From positions 167,957,509-168,021,508 of the forward strand of contig OX235262.1 in the NCBI GenBank assembly GCA_944472135.2: a stretch of DNA of 64,000 nt. The letters run 5' to 3'. Every line of letters starts with the position of its first letter. The stretch's first letter is position 1. Below are positions 1 through 9,771 of this stretch, piece by piece. The notes beneath the pieces were generated by a model, which saw nothing but the letters and a program-made list of their open reading frames with translations, made no database searches and had not been told where the DNA came from. Source of the DNA: Trichobilharzia regenti. Lineage: Eukaryota > Platyhelminthes > Trematoda > Strigeidida > Schistosomatidae. Both the position numbers and the translations under genes were made by a program.

Positions 1-684
1 AGTATAAAAACTGTACAACATATACCTTATTTGACAGGCACACATTTGATGTGAGAGATTTGTAAGGCATGACACTACTAATTTTCTGAGGAACACTTGG
101 TAAACGATCCTCTTTTTTCTTTTTCACGTTATTGCATTGTTGTTAAAATTTTCACCTAATTCTTATATTCACATTCCAATGTGAATGTCCTGTTTTAATT
201 ATTGTCCCTTTAAGGAGGAGGGAATTATATGCATTACTGTACTACATGCTGAAAATTCCATAATTACACAAAATTGCCGTTTGGAATAAAGATATTATTA
301 TTGTTGTTATCATAACGCCACTATGAACAGTGTTGATGAAGTGAGGTGCAAATTTCATCCCCATCTCGTTTTTAAGTGCTGTTTGGAGGATGTTTAATTA
401 GCTTGCTGGTGTTAGGTTTGGGGGTGGAATTTAGTGTAAATATTTGTCGCTCCTGTTACTGGGACCCATATCAACTTATCGGTCTATGGCTTTCAAGGGA
501 AACTGAAAAAAACACGATAAAACGATAAATGATTCACAAATGGAAATCATCTTCACTTACTTCGATGAGCATATGTACAGAAGCTGGTCTTATTTAAACT
601 GATACTCCTCATTATAATTGAGAGATGTTTTCAAGATACCCTAGGGGGAAGTAACCTTTTAAATGTGTCTTATCATTGATATTA
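1..684. other. Intronic sequence, no gene seen
   Basis: No exon-like ORF or recognisable element. About 55 bases at 315-369 (CGCCACTATGAAC...GAGGTGCAAATTTCATCC) recur in reverse complement at about 41283-41342, so it is a low-copy unnamed repeat fragment. Confidence 0.5.
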
Positions 685-1025
685 GATGGTTAGAAGCAAT
701 CGGCAGGAAGCCTTGGACCTAAGTTTCGTGTTTAATTGGCAATCACCAGTCAGCAAGGTGTATCTTCAACCTTGAGGAAACTAGTAGCCCTTTTGATATC
801 CGAACTCGTGTCACCTAATACTGCAGTCAGAGACATTATCATTTAATGTCAACGATTCAAAGTGCACCGTGATGGCGCGAGCTACCTGGAATGGTGGTCA
901 CACTGCAAAGTTGTCTGATGGAATTCAGTTTGCACCAAGCAAAGGGCTACATACATTACAGTAGTTATTAACTGGTGTCCAATTAAAGTGTCTTCGTATT
1001 GCTATTGTAAATTCACGTCATCTTT
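685..1025 (-). repeat. tRNA-headed SINE, family 3
   Basis: Read on the - strand: a 5' module (about 1025-880, containing CTCGCGCCATCACGGTG), a degenerate tRNA-like A/B-box part (about 860-790, GAGTTCGGAT) and a tail ending CTTCCTGCCGATTGCTTCTAA. Related copies are at 5275-5460, 12410-12695, 50343-50530, 55083-55240 and 63840-64000. Boundaries approximate. Confidence 0.55.
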
Positions 1026-2055
1026 GTGTGAAAACCCACTGGTTTTTCTGATTGGTCGCCCCAGGGTTAATTGTGCGTTCTCATTCCAATGGGTCGTTAT
1101 AGTTTAACTTCGCCCATATTTCTACGGTGTTGATAGTTAGGCAATTCAATATCTTCATACACTTATTCCTTTTTATGAATTTGAATAAAACAAAAAGAAT
1201 TCTGTGTTTGTCTGGGGAATAAGATAAGGCCATCAATTATTTCGTCTCTTTCATCTTCAACTGTCCACAATTAAAGAAAAATTTTTATTGAGTATATCTA
1301 GAGAGAAATTATTAGCGTACTCTCGAAGGTGTGTTATGATGTCGGTTAACAGGAGACTCCGACAGTAATAAACAGAGTGCTCAGAAGTTCCATGTATAAC
1401 TTATGCTCACAAAGTCCTATATATCTAAACCTTTTCTTGATTTAAACGCATTACTTCTGAATTTGCTGTTAACTGCCATCGAATCACGTTTGAAAGGACG
1501 TTAATAATCATTTGTCTGTACATATACATAAATTAATTTGTTCAGGTTGTGCACACAGCTGAAAAGAAGCCAACCAAATTAATGATGACATCATCAGGAC
1601 ACCGGGGCGTTCAGATTTATTCAAATTCAGTATTTTGTCAACTCATGAGAGACAAAACACTTAGTAGCTTACAAAGTTTGTGTTTATGGAGAGAGGGAAT
1701 GCATGCCATAAGAGGGAGATATTAACTGACACCTTAACTGACTATCGAATGTGATTATTCTCCCATAGGGCGTGCTGTCTGCGCTTCGATGAGCAGCTGC
1801 AAAAATATCAGAGGGTAAAATCTCGCCGACAGATACAAGGACACTCGACAATAATATATTTATACATATGATACAACCAGTCCGCTTTATTATTTTGAAC
1901 AAAGAGAGGATGAAAGATAAAATGAGCCCGTATTTTGCACTTCATGACTTTTCATCTCTTGCTAACAAATCGACAGGAGGCTTGTTCACAGCTTCGGCTA
2001 TCAAAATACTCCATCATTATATACCATATAATGTCTTCTGTTCATTTTGTTTTAA
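1026..2055. other. Intronic sequence, nothing recognised
   Basis: AT-rich, with only short ORFs lacking any familiar motif. No splice-bounded exon with similarity to the HECTD1 upstream region was found. Confidence 0.4.
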
Positions 2056-2530
2056 TCTTATAAAATATGACCTCTAATACTGACTCCCACTCTCGGGAGT
2101 ATTCAAAGTTTCCACAACTTGCTGATTCACAAGTTTCCACTAAACATGAGAGTAAGCGAAACTGTGGGTGACAGCGTATCCCGATACATGAGATAACTAT
2201 TCCTGAGATTTTTTAGTATAAAGTGGGATTGCCTGAAAGATAAGAGTAATTACCTTTAATCTTCAATTATTCAATTGTTATTATGTTCATGAGTCAAAAA
2301 ATGTACCTCTACATCATTTTTAAAAAATTGGCTCTCAACTAAATGTTGTGCATTTCTCGAAGGAGGGAGACAAAGAAGAAGTATGACAGGCGACTGGTTT
2401 TCGCTTAATTGTTACAGATGTCTACTTTTCACTCGGCGTCGAATTATTTTGGAACTATTCAGGTCAAATCTTGATCAGAGGACATGATTGTGGAACAAGG
2501 GATATGAATGAAAAATACATAATGTGTTGG
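2056..2530 (+). repeat. Unnamed dispersed repeat (family X)
   Basis: Shares ordered blocks with 44465-45420 (same strand) and, reversed, with 45780-46200. Shared blocks include the stretch around CATGAGATAACTATTCCTGAGA (given here in split form: CATGAGATA then CCTGAGATTT) and ACCAAATGTTGTGCAT-like sequence at 2341. No coding motif seen. Confidence 0.5.
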
Positions 2531-2556
2531 GAAGTCACGGAAGTTGCGTAAACACA

Positions 2557-2948
2557 TTATTATTATTATTATTGTTCCCTTGAGTTCCTAGTGGAACATA
2601 GGGCTTCAACTGCATGTCTCCACTTGCCACTTCTGTTTTCCTTCTGCTGTACATTTCATACTGTTTCAATTCCTCTTCACACGATCTCCTCCATGTCACC
2701 CTTGGACGTCCCACTCGCCGCTTCCCTATCAGGTTCCACTCGAGCAATGGCCTGACGCGCGCGATGTCACCCAGCGGTCTGCCTCCTCAGCGAGCGAGTG
2801 TCCAACCCATCTCCACTTTCTCCTGCATATTTGTTGGGTGGCGATTGGTTCTTGTTTTCTTTTTTTCCGGCCTGGCCATCTGATCTTCAGTATGGAGCGA
2901 AGACAGTTGTTGGTTGATAAAGGTCTGCAGCAGGCTGTTGGAAATATT
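2557..2948 (-). mobile_element. LINE family 2 (AAT-tailed), 3' end, left piece of a split copy
   Basis: Begins with an ATTATTATT run, the reverse of the AAT tail, then the family end (rc GAAGCCCTATGTTCCACT). The - strand encodes [20 protein letters not shown], typical of the C-terminus after the RT in RTE-like LINEs. The copy is split by the Penelope-like element at 2949-4102 and continues at 4103. TGTTGGAAATATT occurs at both edges (2936-2948 and 4103-4115). Confidence 0.75.
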
Positions 2949-4102
2949 GATATAAGAATAAAACTTGTGCACTGTGGTAGAGTGTAATTCCATTATGGGT
3001 AAATTTTGTTTTGATAAAGTCTCACAGTGTTATACAGTAATGTTTACTGATGACGTTTCGAGCACAATTTATTGCTCATAATCATATCAAGGTAATCACA
3101 CGACTTCCTAAATTCATTTATATAGTTCCATTGTTTTTCTCTTGATTTTCACTTGATTTGATTGGTAATAGTATTTTCCATATTTCAGGTATGAGTGACG
3201 AGTCATTCCTATTGCATGTGTTTGGTGTAGATTCGATGAACAAGGATTCAGTAATCAACCTCTCTCTCCGCCTACCTAGATTACTTTTTAGAATTTTAAC
3301 CCTCTCCCACCCTATTGTGTGGTTGTGTGTTAGCGCATGCATTGCAATTGCTGAGCTTTTTTCTAAATTATTTATCTTCTCGGGGTCAACCATTCTTACC
3401 TTAGCTAAATTTTTATGCTCTGACAATCTGACTACCCCTGACCTACTAGTTTGACCTATGTAGTTGACCTCACAGTCATTGCAGGGTATTTTGTAAATAA
3501 TATTATTTTGTCTAATTGGGTCAACTGGGTCCTTTAACCTACATAGCTTGTCCCTGAGTGAGTTTGTAGGAATTAGGGTGGCATTTAAACCAACAAACTC
3601 ACTCAGGGACAAACTGTATAGGTTAAAGGACTCAGTTGACCCAATTAGACAAAATAATATAATTTGCAAAATACCCTGCAATGACTGTGAGGTCAACTAC
3701 ATAGGTCAAACTAGTAGGTCAGGGGTAGTCAGATTGTCAGAGCATAAAAATTTAGCTAAGGTAAGAATGGTTGACCCCGAGAAGATAAATAATTTAGAAA
3801 AAAGCTCAGCAATTGCAATGCATGCGGAGAGAGAGGTTGATTACTGAATCCTTGTTCATCGAATCTACACCAAACACATGCAATAGGAATGACTCCTCAC
3901 TCATACCTGAAATATGGAAAATACTATTACCAATCAAATCAAGTGAAAATCAAGAGAAAAACAATGGAACTATATAAATGAATTTAGGAAGTCGTGTGAT
4001 TACCTTGATATGATTATGAGCAATAAATTGTGCTCGAAACGTCATCAGTAAACATTACTGTATAACACTGTGAGACTTTATCAAAACAAAATTTACCCAT
4101 AA
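2949..4102. mobile_element. Penelope-like element remnant in fold-back (palindromic) form
   Basis: Two nearly perfect inverted arms, about 2992-3567 and 3593-4103, meet around a 25-base centre. Each arm encodes the C-terminal GIY-YIG endonuclease region of a Penelope-like element. The - strand frame (3118-3696) shows IYKIPCNDCEVNYIGQTSRS, a VVRLSEH block, [15 protein letters not shown] and RRERLITESLFIE. The right arm lacks about 67 bases at about 3826, where GCG occurs at both deletion edges, so its frame ends early. The element is inserted in a LINE with a 13-base target duplication. It is a dead copy without RT. Confidence 0.85.
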
Positions 4103-4580
4103 TGTTGGAAATATTCTTTGTGACTCACCTGCCAAGTTTCTAATCCGTATAGAAGAACTGACTGACTTGATGTTTGTTTTGAAAATCCGACCGAATTTTG
4201 TTCTTGATGCTGTCTGAATGATGAAGATTTCCAGATTGGTTTCAGGTTGATGATGATGATGATATGTTTCTCGCCTTCCCGATTCTCGCTCGATGTGACA
4301 TCCTCGTCCGTTCCGACTTCCTGTAGTTGAGACAGTGGTCCCTAGATAAGTGAATGAAGTAACCTCTTTTAAATCCTTCCCATTGATGGTGATTGGCTCC
4401 GGATGTTGGTGCTGTTGTTGTTGGTTGGTTATTTTCATAACCTCCGTCTTGTCTATGTTCACCTGGAGTCCTGTCTTCGCCGACTGCTTCTTCGACCAGT
4501 TTGTCGGTTTTCGCTTGTAAGTTTTCGATTTTGTGTGAAATGAAACATAAATCATCCGCGTAAACATAAAATTAGGTAAA
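4103..4580 (-). mobile_element. LINE family 2, right piece of the split copy
   Basis: Continues the copy from 2557-2948 on the other side of the Penelope insertion. The - strand encodes a degraded RT C-terminal stretch: LQVNIDKTEVMKI, ITINGKDLKEVTSFTYLGTT and TTGS, followed by frameshifts. These are the standard VNxxKTExM and FxYLGS motifs downstream of the RT palm in RTE-like LINEs. Truncated beyond 4580. Confidence 0.8.
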
Positions 4581-5274
4581 TTGGATGAATAATAATGAGT
4601 TCAGCTCAATGAATTGTAATCACACAAAAATTTGTGACTCAACGAAAAACACAGAAACATATTAAAGACGTGATTTTTACTAGGCTAGTGCTAGATCAAT
4701 CACAGTATCTTTCTATATACAGAGATTAGTGTACCATCTTATGAAAGCAACGGTTTTTGCGAAGAGAAATAGCCAGAATTATTTGAGTGTAATGATTGTT
4801 TTGATTTGAATGCTTGACTAAATTCGATATTCTAATATTCTCTTCAGCTTTTTCAACCGACAGACTACTATGTTTGTATGATATGTGTAAAATGACAGAA
4901 ATTGCCTATGGTAGACTGTAAAATGTCTCCGTGTGAACTCGCTACCGGTGTTTATAAAAATAAAAACGACAAGCTAGTCAACTGTCTTCATCACATGAAA
5001 CTGTGCATACCGATTCATATGTAGTTATTTAGGCAAATACATTGAATATAGGGAAAGGTGACTGTGATTGGTGTGTAGGCCTAAATGATAATCATGTCTG
5101 AATGGATACTAGTCAGTAACTAGTGTAATTTTTCTAGTCCTATCCTATCTTATCACCTTCATGCCGACTGCCTCCAACCATCTAATACCAACAATTCACA
5201 CCAAACAAAAGACTAGACACATCACACTAGTTACTGACTAGCGTCCAATCAAAAATATCCAACAGAGTTCTACA

Positions 5275-5460
5275 GGAGGTTATTCATAGGCCTGAACAGC
5301 TCAGTGGTAACGTCTCCGACTGCAGCACTGGGTGACATGGGTTCGAATCTCAGAAGGGTCATGATTTCCTTCAGGGTTGCAGATACACCTTGCTGACGTG
5401 TCTCAACAAGCACGAAACCTAAGTGCAAGGTTTCTTGAAAATTGCCTCCAACCATCTAGC
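5275..5460 (+). repeat. tRNA-headed SINE, family 3
   Basis: Contains an A-box-like CAGCTCAGTGGTAACG and B-box-like GGGTTCGAATC about 45 bases apart, then a tail ending near CCAACCATCTAG. The spacing fits an internal RNA polymerase III promoter. About 5085-5240 upstream also holds fragments of the 5' module of this family (ACTAGTCAGTAACTAG and its reverse). Confidence 0.65.
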
Positions 5461-5820
5461 TTATGTGTAATTTTTAAATGAAGTCGTTTAGTAGGGCACT
5501 TCGTGGCTTAAAATGTCGACATCGATTGTAGCTTCTTATCAGTTTTTTGGAGTGAATATCTGCTTCTGTGGTGTAGCATATTTCCCTTTTTTTAAGCAGA
5601 CCTAGGTTCGAGAGTGTGTGGGATATTTTTCTCCGTTCCTCTCCACTTAAGTTGTCGTTAGGATTAGGACAAGTCTCATCTGATGTTATTATCTGTCTCA
5701 GTCAGTACTTTAGATACTTTGGGAATTATATATATTGATTCACGACATTTTGATGTTTGTAATACACTCAGCTCACTATAAATATAAGTGACTCAGTGAG
5801 TAGATAATTCACTTTGTCTC
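5461..5820. other. Intronic sequence, nothing recognised
   Basis: No ORF, repeat match or RNA-like fold noticed. Confidence 0.35.
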
Positions 5821-5824
5821 TCTC

Positions 5825-6363
5825 TTGAGTAATATTCGTGTTAAGTGTAGAGTCTTAGGTAAGGTGGAAAAGTCAAACGATAAAGTTGTGAAGCTACATG
5901 GACTGATATTACAAGGATATGTGTTATGTACGCCTATCCATTGCCTTCCTCGACGGTCAGTTTTGGCTGAGATAGGATGAGGCTGGAAAAGAGCTAGCAC
6001 GTGGTGATCAAACCAAAACATGGAATCAGCCCACGGAATATATAACAGAGTTAATTTGAGCCAGTCATGTAGGGAGGTGTAGACTGCTTGTCTGGTGAGG
6101 GTCCTCGGAATTTTGAGAACCAATGGTTGGAGACAGTTGACAATCTGGCTCGAAATCGTTGTTATTGGGTGTAGATGCATTCAACCTTTGTGATCTCCCA
6201 TATCCATTAAAACATATTGTCTCCCCATTTTTCTCTCCTTTTTCCATCCTATTTCTCCTTATCATCATCCTTTTCAATCGCTTGCTTTGTCTTCCTTTGT
6301 ATCGTACATGGAGTGTGGCACTTTTGTGCAAAGTTCCATTTTGAAACCAGTCAGTCAGTCAAT
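5825..6363 (+). mobile_element. RTE/SR2-type LINE fragment, 3' end
   Basis: Degenerate copy of the C-terminal end of the element at 50536-53679: AAGTTGTGAAGCTACATGG and the GTTACGTATGCC-like stretch follow the same order. It ends GTGCAAAGTTC ... CAGTCAGTCAGTCAAT, the short tandem tail of this LINE family. No open frame. Confidence 0.75.
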
Positions 6364-6419
6364 TGACTTTTTATTTTCCAGAATTATCAACTCTTCATGA
6401 TAATATGTTCTGAATTTTT

Positions 6420-7510
6420 GTGTCTCTGTTTTCAACGTAGAAGTTTGCACGGATGTGCGGCAGTTCAAGTCTCCACACTCCATCCATTTAGCACACAAAA
6501 CAAGAGAAGAAAGTAAAAAGAAATGTAAAATAGAGATAGTAAATAGAAATATGAGGCAAAAGGAATAATAATAATAACGAAGAGCACTATAGTTTCATTG
6601 GGTATTATAAGTCACAAGGAGTGGATGCATCTGCACCAACCATTGAGAACGATGAGTTTGAGCCATATCACCGATTGTATCCAGCCATTGTTTTTGCCGT
6701 CCCGATGACCCCAACCAGTCAGGTAGTCTACACCTTCCTGCGTGGCTGGTTGGCTTAAACTAACTGTTGTGGATTTCATTGACTTGTGCCATCTTTTGGT
6801 TTGACCGCCGTAAGCTCTTTTCCAACCTGACCCTGTATCAGCTAACATCGCCCGTCGGCCGAGGAAGGCGATGGCTAGGCATACGTAACACATGTCCTAA
6901 CCATCTCAGTGGATGTAATTTCACAGTCTTGTCAATTGATTTTGCCCTCCTTACCTGGAACTCGACGTCTAACCTCAATATTGCTCACCCTATTATACCA
7001 CTTCACACGGGAGATTGAGTGCAGGCACCTGTGATCAAAGACAGCTAATCTTTTCATGTCTTTCACTCTCAATGGCCAGGTCTCGCTCACAGCCATAAAG
7101 GAAGACGGAGCGGAGTGATGAGCAGTACACCCGCCCTTTGTTCGATAGCCAGCCGGATAATTGGCAAATGCGAAACGAGCCCCTTGTATCCATGCTGAGA
7201 TTTCATCAGAGATCAACACTTTAGCGCTGGCTGCTTGTACGTCCCAAATAAGTGAGGTGTTGAACATGCCCAGCCACCACTTCACTCCCTATTTCTAGGC
7301 TAGGAGTCAGTGTAGTCTAGTCCTCTAATATCATCTTACACTTGACAGCAAGAGTGCACAAATCCCATGCCAAACATTCGCAGATTGTAGCTCAAGGTGT
7401 TCAGGAGACTCTGCTTTACTTTGTCAGCGTTTTTACCTAAAAGGACTATATCATCTGCATATTCTATGTCAACTAGATTATTCCCTGATGGTAACAATTC
7501 AATCTCTGAA
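6420..7510 (-). mobile_element. RTE/SR2-type LINE fragment, C-terminal RT region
   Basis: The - strand is a degenerate copy of the 3' third of the RTE element. Recognisable pieces are [39 protein letters not shown] and [20 protein letters not shown], with frameshifts and a stop-bearing insertion. It ends around the sequence for the [13 protein letters not shown] motif (about 7450). It faces the fragment at 5825-6363 tail to tail. Confidence 0.85.
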
Positions 7511-7764
7511 TCTCTGCATTATAATCTCCCTTAACTTTTTCTACCTACTTAAAATACTCCTTATGAACGGCTATTTTCTATTGACAAACACCTTTTGTAC
7601 ATGGATATACTGTTACAGTAATACTACTCTTAGCGTGTTTAATTTAATCTCAAAGTACAAATGAGAAATGTTTACTACTCTCATTCTTTTAAGTAGTTAG
7701 TTTACTTTAGGGTTTATGTTTGACATCAGTACAAAAATATACAGTAGAAAATAGTATTGTTTCT

Positions 7765-7985
7765 ATTATTTTGAGTTCCCAGTGGAACATAGGGCCTCAA
7801 GCTAGAGCTTTGAAGTTTCGGTAGCCATTGGTATTCATTTTTACGGGATGGGGTTACTATCTCCATACCCAACCTTTCCCTCTCTATCGGACTTATTACC
7901 GGCTTATCGAGGTAAAGGAGTGCGCCGGCTGGGGATCGAACCCCGAACCACATATGACGTGGTTGGCGAGCATCCTATGCTGGGC
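7765..7985 (-). repeat. tRNA-headed SINE, family 2 (LINE-tailed)
   Basis: Read on the - strand: a tRNA-like head with B box GGGGTTCGATCCCC-type sequence (7930-7945), a short body, and a 3' end GAGGCCCTATGTTCCACTGG followed by AAT-type repeats. The 3' end closely matches the tail of LINE family 2. Confidence 0.7.
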
Positions 7986-7987
7986 TA

Positions 7988-8412
7988 CTGACTTATATAA
8001 ACTTGGCATGAGCGTCACGAAAAGCATTTCTCACAGGTTGCAGACATTTATCAACAACTGCCTCCGCTAGTTCCATACTGAAGATCAGATCACTGGCCGG
8101 AAATGATTTACAACGAGAAACATTGAGGAAAAACCTATTGGTCAACAAATATTTCTGTGAAAGTGGAGATGGATCGGACAAACACTTAATGGGTAGGCCA
8201 TCGGGTGACGATGCACACCAGGCTGTCGTTCGAGTGGGACCTAAATGGGACGTGTTTCTGAGGGGGACATTGAAATGATCATATGACGAGGAGATGAGAG
8301 ATTATAGGCAGTCGTGAGATCATTTGAAGATGATGGAGAGAACAGAACAAATTGGAAATTTTATGCCGAAACCCTATGTTCAACTTGGAGCCTAAATGAA
8401 CAATAATAGTAA
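7988..8412 (+). mobile_element. LINE family 2 fragment, 3' end
   Basis: Degenerate + strand copy: GTCACGAAAAGCATTTCTCA, a CAACAACTGCCTCCGC block, and the end ACCCTATGTTCAACTTGGAG followed by AATAATAGT. No open frame; frameshifts throughout. Confidence 0.7.
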
Positions 8413-8618
8413 ATATCTATAGTGCATATGAACTGTGGTTAAGATTTAACTGAATGGTTCCACAATAGTTTTTACCTGTAGAGTGGTCATAATGAACAAT
8501 CGTTTGATAACTAATTTTCAATCACATTGTTAAAAAAATGCTAAATTGTATTTCACATTTAATTAGCATTAACCTCATAGTATGTTCTCGATTGTGTTTT
8601 CAAATTTGTTTCTCTCAG

Positions 8619-9771
8619 GTTTGAAGTCAAGAATGCTTCGTATGCACCAACATTTAATGGAACTTGTCGACAGTAATATTACAATTACTCCATTATTCCA
8701 AGAAGAGAATGAAAATGAGAAAAATACGGGAAACGAAGAAAAACAACAGATCGACCAGTCAACGTCCGAATATCAAACACGTTTAAATATTTTAGGTGAT
8801 TCTAGTCTATATAATTTAGAGGCTTCTCGGAATAATGCTCGCCGTTTCAGAAGACGTTTAGGTCTACGTCACGACCCTGTTTCTACGCATATTGCTGCGT
8901 CTACAGCAGCCACTGTGGGCAGCGGCGGCGGCGGCGGTTCATCAAAGCTCCAACGTCAAGCTTCATCACCAGCTCGTGTTTGTCTCACCTCGAAGTTTTC
9001 TGCAAAACTTTCTCCCCATCCGTCTAGCTCTCCTGGTGTTGGTGATACTCGAACACCTAACTCTGTTTCATTCGGTTCAATGGTTTGTAGTCTACTAAAA
9101 CAAAAAGATGGAACTTACGTTTCTGTGAAACCAAAAGTATCGTCTTTGTGCGCCTCTAAACCATTGTTCAGTGAAGCATTATTACTCTCTGAGAATTCTT
9201 GTAGTGGTTTTAAACGCGTACGTATTGCTTCGGTGGGCAAAGAAGCCAGTGCATCAGCAGTATCAGACTCGTCGTCTGTTAGTAACGATTCAAAATCTAG
9301 TAAAACGATACCCAAGGTAGATAAAAGTCCAAGGGAATTGTTAAAGTCAGCAAAACGCCACTCAAGAAGTTTCATAAGCATGTTTTCTCAACTTGATCTC
9401 CCATTGTCTAGTGTTTCGAATTCACCGTCTGTCACTCCGACAAATACCACCACACCTGTAACACCTGCTGCCAGTGCTTCAATATGTTCACAAGACATAC
9501 CAGAGATATTTGATTTTGATTCATTAATCAGTAACTCTGATCCCTTGAATGTTGGTGTGGATTATTTACAATTCTGGGAGGAATCAGCTGCAGGCGCCGA
9601 TGACAACAGTGTTTTAACAGATGTTGATGAGAAGTGCACTAGCAAAGACGACGAAATGATTACAGCAACTAAAATGGAGTTGTCAAGAATTGATAAACTA
9701 TTTTTCCCTGATGAAATTGTTCATGAAACATACAATAGTGGTCAATTAGTTGTTTTATTACGCTCAGAAGA
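8619..9771 (+). CDS. HECTD1: HECTD1-like exon 1 of window: serine-rich linker
   Basis: The exon follows a pyrimidine-rich acceptor ending in CTCAG (8614-8618) and enters a codon after its first base, so a further exon lies upstream of this window. It stops at the donor GTAAGT (9772). It encodes residues 1-384 of the visible protein: a basic [12 protein letters not shown] patch, a Gly run (GSGGGGG), many Ser/Thr residues, [12 protein letters not shown], then an acidic stretch leading to [24 protein letters not shown]. An ATG at 8582 precedes the acceptor and is not the start. No enzymatic domain is visible; the region sits between the ankyrin part and the SUN-like domain in this family. Confidence 0.85.

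Noticed and set aside
8582..8618. ATG at 8582 as the start of a 397-residue gene
   Set aside because: It lies within a pyrimidine-rich intron end; the acceptor AG at 8617-8618 and the family context make this an internal exon.
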